Origin: Oscillospiraceae bacterium
GTDB taxonomy: Bacteria; Bacillota; Clostridia; Oscillospirales; Ruminococcaceae
Direction: 5' to 3'
NCBI GenBank assembly: GCA_017512745.1
Contig: JAFWEV010000088.1
Coordinates: 1-47,578 of the forward strand
Length of the DNA stretch: 47,578 nucleotides
The translations under genes were made by a program, and so were the position numbers. This document shows, one piece after another, positions 23,645-32,704 of this stretch (the stretch's first letter is position 1; each line of letters begins with the position of its first letter). A model generated the notes under the pieces. The model saw only the letters and a program-made list of their open reading frames with translations. It had not been told where the DNA came from and made no database searches.

Positions 23645-25582
23645 TTATCTGATCCTTCCAAATCCCTTTTCGAGATCGTTTTTCGTTACGGCGAATACCA
23701 CGGGTCTGCCATGAGGACAGAACTCCGGTATTTCGTTTTTTATGATCTTCTCAGCAATTGCGAGCATGTCCATCTCGGATGTTCTGTGACCTGCTTTGAT
23801 GGCTGCGCGGCATGAGACCGAGTGCATGAGCCACTGCTCATCCTCCGTATGAAGATCTGTCTTGTGCTGAGCGAGCTGTTCTGCCATCTCGGTGACGGCA
23901 TCCTTTACCGCACTGAGCTTCATGAATGTGGGTATCTCTCTCACGATCACGGATCCCGATCCGAAGTCCTCTATTTTGTATCCGGCTTTTTCGAGCGCTT
24001 CTTCTCCGGCAACAACAGCCTCGGCATACTCTTTTGGCAGATCCACTATTACGGGTTCGAGAAGTATCTGTCTTGATTCGTTCAGCTGCATCTCGTCTAT
24101 CTTCTCAAAGAGGATCCTTTCGTGAGCGGCATGCTTGTCTATATAGAGAAGTCTGTCGCCGTACTGCGCGATGATGTAGGTTTTAAATACTTCGCCTATT
24201 ATCCTTAGAGTTTCGCCCTCATCGGAAGCCTCGTACAGCGTCTCCTGCGCCGGCGCTTCGTCCAAAGCGGGTTCAGGCGTTGTCTCAGCCTCTTTCTCAG
24301 GTCTTACCGGCAATTTCTCATCCGGTCTCTCGATATCAATGGATGGCTTTCTCTGTTCCGGCATTATCTTCGGTTCGAAACTGAAAAGTACTTTATCGTC
24401 ATCCCTGTCGTCAGTGTCGATCCTCACCTGAGGGCGTGATGCCGGTCTGTCAAAAGAGAGATCCGAGAAGAACTCCCTGTCCTTTGCCTGCATTCCTGTA
24501 CGGCTGCCTATGGTAGTGACAGGTCTCGTCTTCTCCTGGATCCTGTATTCCGGAGTATCGGAACGTATCTCTATGACTTTTTTGAAGTTTCTCGCATAGT
24601 CGGTGACGCCGTTCTTGACGGCGGAATACACAGCGTTGAATATGCTTCTGTCATTTGCGAACCTGACTTCGGTCTTGGTCGGATGGACATTGACATCTAT
24701 GCTCTCATATGGCATCTCAAGTGCAAGAATGTACGCAGGAAACCTCTGTGTCTGCATAACATTCCTGAACGCTTCTTCGGCAGCAGCTGTAACAGTCTTT
24801 GCCTTTACAGGTCTTCCGTTGATCGAAAGATACTGCCATGTTCTGCTTTTTCTCGAGTTTTCCGGCGTTGAGACATATCCGAACACCTTTATGTCCTCAT
24901 ACTGCCCCTTAACTTCTATGACTTTTTCCGATATGTCCTTAGGTAGAAGCGAATAGATCGCGGAATAGAGTTTTCCGTCTCCGGGTGTGGAGATGACCTG
25001 TTTGCCGTCTCTTATGAATCTGAAGGCGACGCCAGGATTGGACATGGCCTCCTCCTCTACTATTGACTGGATCGCGTTCCCCTCGGTCACGTCCTTCTTG
25101 AGGAATTTCATTCTGGCGGGCACATTGTAGAATATGTCCGAAACGGTGATCGTCGTGCCGTAATCGCAGCCGATCTCGTCCGACGATATCTTTTCTCCGC
25201 CCTCGGAGTAGTAGTGCGTTCCGAATTCAGCATCTCTGGTCCTGCTGACCACGGACATCTTGGTCACTGCAGAGATCGACGGAAGAGCTTCGCCCCTGAA
25301 CCCCAATGTGTGAATCTTGTTCAGGTCGTCGGAATCGGAGATCTTGCTCGTCGCATGGCGCAGAAAGGCCATCTCTATATCGTCCTTGTCCATCCCGATG
25401 CCGTTGTCTGACACCGTTATTGATCTTAGTCCGTTGCCGACGATATCTACCGATATCAATGTAGCCCCGGCATCTATTGAGTTTTCAACAAGTTCCTTTA
25501 CAACGGAAGCCGGTCTCTCGACCACTTCTCCCGTTGCTATCAGTTCGTAAATGCTTTTATCCAGAAGTCTGATCCTGCTCAT
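23645..25582 (-). CDS. mutL: DNA mismatch repair protein MutL
   Basis: 645 residues. Couples MutS mismatch recognition to strand removal. GHKL ATPase motifs: ELVENSIDAGA, DNGIGM and GFRGEAL, then a proline- and acid-rich linker (about 365-450). The C-terminal domain has DKHAAHERILFE (metal motif, with Lys in place of the usual Gln), SCRAAIKAGH and CPHGRPV, the pattern of endonuclease-active MutL in species lacking MutH. Start: ATG 25582 with GGAG 8 nt upstream; the TTG at 25588 is too close to the site. It lies 2 nt after mutS. Confidence 0.96.
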   Translation of the reverse strand: MSRIRLLDKSIYELIATGEVVERPASVVKELVENSIDAGATLISVDIVGNGLRSITVSDNGIGMDKDDIEMAFLRHATSKISDSDDLNKIHTLGFRGEALPSISAVTKMSVVSRTRDAEFGTHYYSEGGEKISSDEIGCDYGTTITVSDIFYNVPARMKFLKKDVTEGNAIQSIVEEEAMSNPGVAFRFIRDGKQVISTPGDGKLYSAIYSLLPKDISEKVIEVKGQYEDIKVFGYVSTPENSRKSRTWQYLSINGRPVKAKTVTAAAEEAFRNVMQTQRFPAYILALEMPYESIDVNVHPTKTEVRFANDRSIFNAVYSAVKNGVTDYARNFKKVIEIRSDTPEYRIQEKTRPVTTIGSRTGMQAKDREFFSDLSFDRPASRPQVRIDTDDRDDDKVLFSFEPKIMPEQRKPSIDIERPDEKLPVRPEKEAETTPEPALDEAPAQETLYEASDEGETLRIIGEVFKTYIIAQYGDRLLYIDKHAAHERILFEKIDEMQLNESRQILLEPVIVDLPKEYAEAVVAGEEALEKAGYKIEDFGSGSVIVREIPTFMKLSAVKDAVTEMAEQLAQHKTDLHTEDEQWLMHSVSCRAAIKAGHRTSEMDMLAIAEKIIKNEIPEFCPHGRPVVFAVTKNDLEKGFGRIR

Positions 25583-25584
25583 AT

Positions 25585-28197
25585 TCAATTCTCCTCAGAA
25601 TTCGCCAGTTTTACCAGATCATTCAGTCTCATCATGGATTCTATCGGGGTGAGGACATCGACGTCCACCTCCCTAAGCTGCGTCAGAATCTCTTCGGCGA
25701 GCTTTGCATGCTGCCTCTCTTCATAGATATCTTCGGCTCTTGTCTGCATCTCGGATCCGCGGATCACTCCGAACTCGGATTCACGCAGATAATTCTTCGC
25801 ATCCTGTATCGTCTTTTCCGGAAGCCCCGCAAGCTTAGCCACCTCAATGCCGTAGCTGTCGTCAGTCTTACCCTTGACTATCTTTCTTAAGAAGACGATG
25901 TCGTCTCCGCGGCGTCTTACGGCTATATTATAGTTTTTTATGCATGAGTACTTCTGCTCCATATCGGTGACTTCATGATAGTGGGTCGCGAACATCGTTC
26001 TCGCCCTTACTCCGCCATCCTCGCATATGGTATCGATAACGGCCTTTGCTATGCTTATTCCGTCAAATGTGGAGGTTCCCCTTCCTATCTCATCCAGTAT
26101 CACAAGGCTTCTTGAAGTGGCCTTTGCGAGAATATATGCCACTTCCTTCATTTCCACCATGAACGTGGAATCGCCCATATAAAGGTCATCTGCAGCACCT
26201 ATTCTTGTAAATATGGCATCAACTATACCTATGGACGCCTTTGCCGCGGGAACGAAGCAACCCATCTGTGCCATAAGCACTATCAGAGCTGTTCCGCGCA
26301 TGTATGTGGATTTTCCGGCCATATTCGGTCCTGTGATTATGTTGAGCAGGTTGTCGTCCCCGTCGAGAACGGTGTCATTGGGAACATATACTCCGCTGTT
26401 CATGACCTGCTCGACCACCGGATGTCTTCCTCCCGTGATCTCGATCCTTCTCGAATCATTTATTTCGGGGCGCACATATGAGCTGTCCCTGGCCATAAAC
26501 GCATTTGAGCAGACGACATCGAGGACGGCTATCCGTTCTGCCACGGCCTGTACCCTGTGCATCTCTTCCGCGAGTCTCGCGCAGAGCTGTTCGTAAATCT
26601 CCCTTTCCAGCTGGTTGAGCCTCTCGCCCGCTCCGAGGATCTTGCTCTCGAGATCCTTGAGTTCTTCCGTTATATATCTCTCGCCTGTAGTCAGCGTCTG
26701 CTTGCGGATGAATGTGTCCGGCACAAGATCGACCTGTCCTTTCGACACCTCGATATAGTATCCGAATACCTTGTTATATCCGACCTTGAGATTCTTGATG
26801 CCGCAGCTCTCCTTGATCTGAGCTTCCATCGTGGAGAGATATGCCCTCGAATTCTTGACTATACCTCTTAACTCATCGACTTCCGGGTTGCATCCGGTGC
26901 GTATATATCCGCTCTCTCTCACTGTGGCGGGAGGTTCGGGTTCTATAGTGTTCTCTATCATACCGGCTATATCGGACAGCGTGTCGAAATCTGCGCCTGC
27001 TGAAATGAGCGGCGAGATGAAGCCTGATGCGAGTTTTCTTATCTCTTCGAGTTTTTCCGAAGCGGATCCCATGGCAAGCAGATCTCTGGGTCCGCAGCTT
27101 CTGTAGATGACCTTTGTCATCAGTCTCTCTATATCGGGAATACCTCTCAGCTGTTCCCTTGTCTTGGAAAGCTTGACGGGGTCATTGTACAGTTCCTCCA
27201 CTGCATCGAGTCTTGCATTGATCGCTCTAACGTCCATAAGAGGCTTCTCCATCCAGGATTTGAGCATTCTGCTTCCCATGGATGTAAGGGTTCTGTCTAT
27301 TACGCCGATAAGGCTTCCCCTCTTTTCAAGAGAACGTGAATTCTGGAAAAGATCCAGATTCTTTCTCGTCTGGGGAGGAATATTTATGAACCTCGAGCAG
27401 CTGTAGATCTCAACAGATGTCATTCTGGATACACCGTCAAACTGTGTGTCGAGCAGATATCTGAGAGCCGCGCCCATCGCCAGTTTCCCACGGGTAAGTC
27501 CAAGAAGTTCCTTTGTGTCCGCTCCAAGGTAGCTGTTTATGAGCTGATCCGCGGTGGAGTCCTTGTAGACATCGTCGGCAAGAAGGTCGAACGGTACGTT
27601 GAAGTTGCCGTCTAGATAATTCCTGAGTTTTGAATTGTTCCAGGCAGCGCTGTTGCAGATGATCTCCTTTGGGTCTATTCTCACGATCTCGGAGATAACC
27701 GTATCCGTATCGCTGTCGGTCTCAGTCACAAAACCTGTTCCGGTTGATATATCAGTATATGCGAGACCGAACCCCTTCTTATCCTGAAATACGGATACGA
27801 TGAAGTTGTTCTCGGAATCATCGAGCATACTGCTCTCGGTAATGGTTCCGGGTGTGATGACGCGTATTATCTCGCGTTTAACTATGCCCTTTGCGAGAGC
27901 CGGGTTCTCCATCTGCTCGCAGATGGCCACCTTGTAGCCCTTGGTGACGAGTTTTGATATATACGCGTCGCAGGCATGGAAAGGAATGCCGCACATAGGA
28001 GCTCTCTCCTCAAGTCCGCAGTCCCTTCCGGTAAGGACGAGGTCGAGCACTTTGGACGCCGTAACGGCATCGTCAAAGAACATCTCATAGAAATCCCCGA
28101 GCCTGTACATGAGGATCTTGTCCATGTTCTTTTTCTTTATTTCCATATACTGTCTCATCATGGGAGACAGCGCTTGTATGTCTTTTGGCAGAGGCAT
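25585..28197 (-). CDS. mutS: DNA mismatch repair protein MutS
   Basis: 870 residues. Recognises base mismatches and small loops. Mismatch-binding domain I holds LGDFYEMFFDDA (the Phe-x-Glu motif that stacks on the mismatch), domains II-IV follow, and the ATPase carries Walker A GPNMAGKST, the VILDEIGRGTST Walker B/signature segment and THYHE. A short C-terminal tail ends the protein. It begins immediately after the miaB stop (TGAATG) and lies 2 nt before mutL. Confidence 0.98.
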   Translation of the reverse strand: MPLPKDIQALSPMMRQYMEIKKKNMDKILMYRLGDFYEMFFDDAVTASKVLDLVLTGRDCGLEERAPMCGIPFHACDAYISKLVTKGYKVAICEQMENPALAKGIVKREIIRVITPGTITESSMLDDSENNFIVSVFQDKKGFGLAYTDISTGTGFVTETDSDTDTVISEIVRIDPKEIICNSAAWNNSKLRNYLDGNFNVPFDLLADDVYKDSTADQLINSYLGADTKELLGLTRGKLAMGAALRYLLDTQFDGVSRMTSVEIYSCSRFINIPPQTRKNLDLFQNSRSLEKRGSLIGVIDRTLTSMGSRMLKSWMEKPLMDVRAINARLDAVEELYNDPVKLSKTREQLRGIPDIERLMTKVIYRSCGPRDLLAMGSASEKLEEIRKLASGFISPLISAGADFDTLSDIAGMIENTIEPEPPATVRESGYIRTGCNPEVDELRGIVKNSRAYLSTMEAQIKESCGIKNLKVGYNKVFGYYIEVSKGQVDLVPDTFIRKQTLTTGERYITEELKDLESKILGAGERLNQLEREIYEQLCARLAEEMHRVQAVAERIAVLDVVCSNAFMARDSSYVRPEINDSRRIEITGGRHPVVEQVMNSGVYVPNDTVLDGDDNLLNIITGPNMAGKSTYMRGTALIVLMAQMGCFVPAAKASIGIVDAIFTRIGAADDLYMGDSTFMVEMKEVAYILAKATSRSLVILDEIGRGTSTFDGISIAKAVIDTICEDGGVRARTMFATHYHEVTDMEQKYSCIKNYNIAVRRRGDDIVFLRKIVKGKTDDSYGIEVAKLAGLPEKTIQDAKNYLRESEFGVIRGSEMQTRAEDIYEERQHAKLAEEILTQLREVDVDVLTPIESMMRLNDLVKLANSEEN

Positions 28198-29562
28198 TCA
28201 GTCCCTCACTTCTCCGAACAGCCTGTGATGTTCGGATCTTGTAATGTGTATGTTTGCGAATGTGTTTTCCGGCACCGCCCTGTCGAGTTCCACTACCGCA
28301 TTATTGTCCATCCTGGCTTCGGTTATACCATTGTCATTGACACCGGTAACCAGACATCTGTATGTGTTCCCGACATAGACGGTATCAAATTCAGAAGCTA
28401 TCTCGTCCTGGACCCTGAGCAGGCGTGCAAACCGTTCGGTCTTCACCTTGTGAGGTGTGGGATCATCCATTTTTGCCGCTATGGTGCCACTTCTTTTGGA
28501 ATAGATGAACGTGAACAGCGACTGGTATCTCACCTTTTTCACAAGCTCTATCGTCTGCTCAAAATCCTCCTCTGTCTCTCCGGGGAATCCGACGATTATG
28601 TCTGAAGAGAAGGTTACTTCGGGAATTATCTTTCTTGCTCTCTCTATGAGTTCGATATACTGTTCAGCGGTATAACTCCTGTTCATGGCTTTCAGTATCT
28701 TTGTACTCCCGGACTGGACGGGCAGGTGTATATGTCTTGAGATCCTGGGGTTCTCAGCTATCGTCCTGAACAGCTCATCGGAGGCGTCCTTCGGGTGGGA
28801 CGTCATGAATCGTATCATGTAATCTCCCTCAGTCGCTGCAAGACGGGCCAGCAGCTTTGAGAAGTTCATGTCACCGTCGAGATGCTTTCCGTAGGAGTTG
28901 ACGTTCTGGCCAAGCAGCATTATCTCCCTGTGTCCTGCAACAACCGCCTCCCTGAACTCTTTCTCTATCATCTCGGGATCTCTCGAACGCTCGCGGCCTC
29001 TGACATACGGCACTATGCAGTAAGTGCAGAAATTGTCGCATCCGTACATTATCGGAATAAACGCCCTGTAGGCCTTTTCCCTAACGACCGGGAAGTCCTC
29101 CTCTATCTCGGCGCGTTCTGTCTGAGTGGTATCATATATACCCTTTTTCTCCAGTCTCTCCGCGATGAGATCCGGCAGTTCCTTTATTGCGTTTGTGCTG
29201 AAGAGGATATCCACATATGGAAATCTTGCCTTGATCTCCTCCGCGACCTGTTTCTGATGCACCATGCATCCTCCGATCGCGATGATGGCTCCCGGCTTCT
29301 TCTCCTTGACATGCTTGAGATTGCCTATGTGTCCGTAGACCTTGTTCTCTGCGTGTTCTCTTACGGCACACGTGTTGAATATGATAAGATCCGCATCCTC
29401 AGGCTCCGTGATATAGTTATATCCTGCTTCCTTGAGCATTCCGGCGATCCTCTCTGAATCGCTGACGTTCTGCTGACATCCGTATGTTCTGATATACAGA
29501 TTCAGCTGTCTGTCTTCGGCAGCAAGTCGTCTTTTAAGTTTGTCCAGATATTCGTAACTCAT
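28198..29562 (-). CDS. miaB: tRNA-2-methylthio-N6-dimethylallyladenosine synthase MiaB
   Basis: 454 residues. Radical SAM methylthiotransferase completing ms2i6A37 in tRNA after MiaA. N-terminal UPF0004 domain with RTYGCQQNVSDSE, radical SAM triad CDNFCTYC, C-terminal TRAM domain (from about 385). Start: ATG 29562, with AAAGG 8 nt upstream; a stronger AAGGAGG lies 22 nt away, too far to serve it, and a 12-codon reading frame (29562-29600) ends in TGATG overlapping this start. First gene of the run to divIVA. Confidence 0.96.
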   Translation of the reverse strand: MSYEYLDKLKRRLAAEDRQLNLYIRTYGCQQNVSDSERIAGMLKEAGYNYITEPEDADLIIFNTCAVREHAENKVYGHIGNLKHVKEKKPGAIIAIGGCMVHQKQVAEEIKARFPYVDILFSTNAIKELPDLIAERLEKKGIYDTTQTERAEIEEDFPVVREKAYRAFIPIMYGCDNFCTYCIVPYVRGRERSRDPEMIEKEFREAVVAGHREIMLLGQNVNSYGKHLDGDMNFSKLLARLAATEGDYMIRFMTSHPKDASDELFRTIAENPRISRHIHLPVQSGSTKILKAMNRSYTAEQYIELIERARKIIPEVTFSSDIIVGFPGETEEDFEQTIELVKKVRYQSLFTFIYSKRSGTIAAKMDDPTPHKVKTERFARLLRVQDEIASEFDTVYVGNTYRCLVTGVNDNGITEARMDNNAVVELDRAVPENTFANIHITRSEHHRLFGEVRD

Positions 29563-29614
29563 CAATACGGCCTTTCGCAGGTCATCCTCCTTGAGGGCAT
29601 AGTTTAACTAATAT

Positions 29615-29620
29615 ATTATA
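29615..29620 (-). promoter_or_regulatory. -10 box before miaB
   Basis: TATAAT on the minus strand 52 nt before the miaB ATG. The best -35 is a weak CTAACA 18 bp upstream (29639-29644). Placement between rnpB and miaB makes it the likely promoter of the miaB-mutS-mutL run. Confidence 0.5.
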
Positions 29621-29677
29621 TACGCAAATGTGTCTCCGTGTTAGACTATTTTCTTAACAATAGGCATCTTTTCCCCG

Positions 29678-29705
29678 TTGAAAAATCAGGCTTTGCATGT
29701 ATAAT
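29678..29705 (+). promoter_or_regulatory. rnpB promoter
   Basis: TTGAAA (29678-29683) and TATAAT (29700-29705), spacer 16 bp. The expected transcription start (about 29711) matches the start of the RNA. Confidence 0.85.
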
Positions 29706-29710
29706 TAATA

Positions 29711-30036
29711 GCACTGAGCAGATCGAACAGCAGCGCACATATGTGTGAGGAAAGTCCGAGCTCCGCAGGGCAGGATAGCTGCTAACGGCAGCCGAAGGCG
29801 ACTTCAGGGAAAGTGCAACAGAAATAAACCGCCTCTTAATGAGGTAAGGATGGAAAGGCGAGGTAAGAGCTCACCAGCGCACTGGCGACAGTGCGGCTAT
29901 GTAAACCCTATCCGGAGCAACACCGAACTGGACTATGACCCGGCCCGGCAGTCCGAAAGCGTGGCATTAGCTGATTTGGCGACATTCAGCAAAGATAGAT
30001 TGCTGTTTTAACAGAACTCGGCTTACAGATCTGGTC
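29711..30036 (+). ncRNA. rnpB: RNase P RNA
   Basis: Catalytic RNA that trims the 5' leaders of tRNA precursors, such as the tRNA cluster at the right end of the window. Conserved P4-side blocks are present: GAGGAAAGTCCGAGC near 29747-29761 and ACAGAACTCGGCTTAC at 30011-30026. CAGATC (29719-29724) pairs with GATCTG (30028-30033) to form P1. GGCGACAGTGCGGC and the GGAAAGTGCAACAGAAA segment fit the ancestral A-type layout. Ends are inferred from P1 and could shift by a few bases. Confidence 0.96.
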
Positions 30037-30042
30037 TTTTAT

Positions 30043-30067
30043 AAAGCTGTCATTAGGCAGCTTTTTT
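30043..30067 (+). terminator. rnpB terminator
   Basis: Stem AAAGCTG/CAGCTTT (30043-30049 with 30058-30064), 8-nt loop, T-run to 30067. Confidence 0.85.
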
Positions 30068-30086
30068 CTTTTGTCCAGAAAACAGC

Positions 30087-30121
30087 AAAAAAAACAGTAC
30101 CGGATATCTCCGATACTGTTT
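30087..30121 (-). terminator. secG terminator
   Basis: Twelve-bp stem aaacagtaccgg/ccgatactgttt (30092-30103 with 30110-30121, one G-U pair on the RNA), 6-nt loop, then eight T on the minus strand. It faces the rnpB terminator. Confidence 0.9.
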
Positions 30122-30138
30122 ACTGATCTTAATTCCTA

Positions 30139-30390
30139 TTACTTAACAAGAACTCCGACGATTCCTACTGCGATAGCAATAACGAAGAAGACAACGCCAA
30201 GGATCTTGGTGAGTCCCACGAGTCTGTCACTGTTGCTCTTATCTCTAGCGCCAAAGCCTGCACTGTTGCCGCCGCCCATGATAGCTCCGGAAAGTCCGTC
30301 GCCGCGCTCATTCTGCATGGCTACGATGACGATTATTGCAATACTACAAAGAATCAATATGGCTCCTGCTAAAATCACTGCAATTCCCAT
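30139..30390 (-). CDS. secG: preprotein translocase subunit SecG
   Basis: 83 residues. Small accessory subunit of the SecYEG channel. Two membrane segments (3-24 and about 62-81) flank the conserved QNERGDGLSGAIMGGG loop. Start: ATG 30390 has GGAGG 5 nt upstream; the longer frame lacks support. Own promoter (30419-30447) and terminator, so it is a single-gene transcript. Confidence 0.95.
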   Translation of the reverse strand: MGIAVILAGAILILCSIAIIVIVAMQNERGDGLSGAIMGGGNSAGFGARDKSNSDRLVGLTKILGVVFFVIAIAVGIVGVLVK

Positions 30391-30418
30391 AATATCCTCC
30401 AAAAAAATTAGCCTATAT

Positions 30419-30447
30419 ATATTAGCATGCTCTATTGTGAAAAGCAA
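30419..30447 (-). promoter_or_regulatory. secG promoter
   Basis: TTGCTT (30442-30447) and TAATAT (30419-30424), 17 bp apart on the minus strand, with TGC in front of the -10. Confidence 0.65.
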
Positions 30448-30468
30448 GAAGTATCTGTACAGGTTTTA

Positions 30469-32688
30469 TCACATGTCCAAAAGCTTGATGATTCCGCCTG
30501 CTGCGGGGAATGTCTTGGCTCTGAACTTACTGACTTCGTTAAGTTTCAGGTCCTCTTTCGGCTTTACGTCTGTGACCTGAGCGCCTTTTTTGAGTTTCAT
30601 CACCGTTATGCCCTGTGAGCTTCTGAGCTGTTTCTCGGGCACAAGAGCGGAGTTCACGAGAAGCATTCTGCCGGAATCCGAGAATATGGCGAATTCCTTT
30701 GCTTCATGGGCATAGAGAGCGGCTACAAGTTCCTGCTTCTCATTTGCGGAATTCGTGAGCTTCTTTCTGTTGGATTTAGTCTCGTATGAACTCATCGGTA
30801 TGTTTGCTACCTTCCCGTTCGAATAGAACAGAAGGATATTGCCCTTCATATCGTCAGTCACTATGCAGTGTGTTGCAACCTCTCCGTCATCCATTCCGAG
30901 TTTGACGGATACATAGTCACCGATGGCGCTTGCCTTTGTATCATCAAACTGACTGCATTTGCTCAAGTACACCTGGCCTTTGTTAGTGTAGAACAGCAGT
31001 CTTGACGAGTTGTTTGCCTCACAGCTGAAGTCGATCCTGTCGCCTTCCTTGAGTCTCTGATCACTGCCCATTCTGAGGGACTGCGGAGTGATCTTCTTGA
31101 AGTAGCCCTCATGTGTGAAGAATACGTTTACGGGATAGTCCTTCTCCGGTGCCTCGAGCGGTATATCCGAGTCGTCTACATCGTAGAGTATCTGAGTGCG
31201 TCTCGGCTGAGCATACTGCTTTGCCACTTCGCCCTGTTCCAGCATGATGACCCTGTCGATCTTCTTTTCATCCGCCAGAAGATCCTTTAGATCCTTTATC
31301 TTTTTCCGGAGATTCTCGATCTCTTCGATACGCTGTAAGATGTATTCCCTGTTCAGGTGTCTCAGTTTGATCTCGGCAATATACTCTGCCTGGATCTCAT
31401 CGATCCCGAAGCCGATCATCAGGTTCGGAACAACTTCCTTTTCCGATTCTGTTTCCCTGACGATCTTTATCGCCTTGTCAATGTCCACAAGTATCGTCTT
31501 GAGTCCGAGCAGGATGTGGAGCCTGTCCTCATTGATCTTGAGGTCGAATGCCGTTCTTCTCTTCACGCAGTCTCTTCTGAATCTGGACCATTCCATGAGA
31601 AGATCCTTTACCCCGAGCTGTCTCGGCATCCCATCAATGAGAACTGTAAAGTTACATGAGAATGAATCCTCGAGAGGGGTCATCTTGAAGAGCTTTCTCA
31701 TAAGGAAATCGGCATCGGTTCCCCTCTTCACTTCGATGGCAAGTCTCAGACCTTTGATGTCCGTCTCATCCCTTATATCGGAAATTTCCTTGATCTTTCC
31801 CTGCTTCACGAGATCGATGATCTTATCCATGATCGCCTCGACCGTGGTCGTCGGGGGTATCTCCGTGATCTCGATCCTGTGTGTCTTGGGATCGTATTCG
31901 TATTTCGACCTGATCTTGAGCGATCCTCTGCCCGTCTCATACACTTCACGCAGTGCGTTTTCATCGTATACGAGGTATCCTCCGCCGGGGAAGTCAGGTC
32001 CTTTCAGCGTTGACAGTATATCGTGGTTCGGGTTTTTGAGCAGAGCCACTTCCGTCTGGCATACTTCCGCCAGATTGAAAGAACATATGGAACTGGCCAT
32101 ACCCACGGCAATGCCCAGATTTGAATTGACGAGTATCGACGGGAACGTGACCGGCAACAATCTCGGTTCCTTCATGGAGCCGTCGTAGTTGTCGACAAAT
32201 TCGACCGTTCCCTTCTTTATGTCTGAAAACAGCTGATTGCTTATCGGAGCAAGCTTGACCTCTGTGTACCTTGAGGCAGCATATGCCATATCCCGGCTGT
32301 AACTCTTTCCGAAGTTTCCCTTGGAGTCCACATATGCATGGAGAAGCGTCTCGTTTCCTCTCGACAGTCTGACCATGGTTTCATAGATAGGGGCATCTCC
32401 GTGGGGATTGAGCTTCATTGTCTGTCCCACAACATTTGCGGATTTTGTCCTTGCTCCTGTCAGCAGACCCATCAGATACATGGTGTAAAGCAGTTTCCTG
32501 TGCGAAGGCTTGAACCCGTCGATCTCGGGAATAGCCCTCGAAATGATAACGCTCATGGCATAAGGCATGTAATTCGTTCTGAGCGTCTCCGTGATGAGCG
32601 TCTCTATCATGAGCCCTGCATCGGAGATCTCTACATTCGGAATAATTCCTATCTGCCTTTGCTCTTCTTTTTTTGCTTTCTTTCTCAT
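30469..32688 (-). CDS. parC: divergent type II topoisomerase A subunit (ParC/GyrA family)
   Basis: 739 residues. Cuts and rejoins DNA with the B subunit encoded just upstream (16-nt gap). Catalytic Tyr141 lies in SRYTE, preceded by Arg140. The segment equivalent to the quinolone-resistance region reads VVGQTMKLNPHGDAPIYE (86-103): where E. coli GyrA has Ser83, Ala84 and Asp87, this has Ala99, Pro100 and Glu103, and one residue is missing before the HGD. A beta-propeller-type C-terminal domain (about 495-739) lacks the QRRGGKG GyrA box, so it is more like topoisomerase IV than gyrase. Start: ATG 32688 with AGGG 6 nt upstream. A true gyrase is presumably encoded elsewhere. Confidence 0.87.
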   Translation of the reverse strand: MRKKAKKEEQRQIGIIPNVEISDAGLMIETLITETLRTNYMPYAMSVIISRAIPEIDGFKPSHRKLLYTMYLMGLLTGARTKSANVVGQTMKLNPHGDAPIYETMVRLSRGNETLLHAYVDSKGNFGKSYSRDMAYAASRYTEVKLAPISNQLFSDIKKGTVEFVDNYDGSMKEPRLLPVTFPSILVNSNLGIAVGMASSICSFNLAEVCQTEVALLKNPNHDILSTLKGPDFPGGGYLVYDENALREVYETGRGSLKIRSKYEYDPKTHRIEITEIPPTTTVEAIMDKIIDLVKQGKIKEISDIRDETDIKGLRLAIEVKRGTDADFLMRKLFKMTPLEDSFSCNFTVLIDGMPRQLGVKDLLMEWSRFRRDCVKRRTAFDLKINEDRLHILLGLKTILVDIDKAIKIVRETESEKEVVPNLMIGFGIDEIQAEYIAEIKLRHLNREYILQRIEEIENLRKKIKDLKDLLADEKKIDRVIMLEQGEVAKQYAQPRRTQILYDVDDSDIPLEAPEKDYPVNVFFTHEGYFKKITPQSLRMGSDQRLKEGDRIDFSCEANNSSRLLFYTNKGQVYLSKCSQFDDTKASAIGDYVSVKLGMDDGEVATHCIVTDDMKGNILLFYSNGKVANIPMSSYETKSNRKKLTNSANEKQELVAALYAHEAKEFAIFSDSGRMLLVNSALVPEKQLRSSQGITVMKLKKGAQVTDVKPKEDLKLNEVSKFRAKTFPAAGGIIKLLDM

Positions 32689-32704
32689 TATTAACCCTGT
32701 CTTA

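Noticed and set aside
29745..30011. Plus-strand frame inside the RNase P RNA
   Set aside because: The sequence is structured RNA with conserved rnpB blocks; the frame is chance.
30469..32688. Calling the A subunit GyrA
   Set aside because: No QRRGGKG GyrA box in the C-terminal domain, and the partner lacks standard GyrB motifs; gyrase function is not supported.
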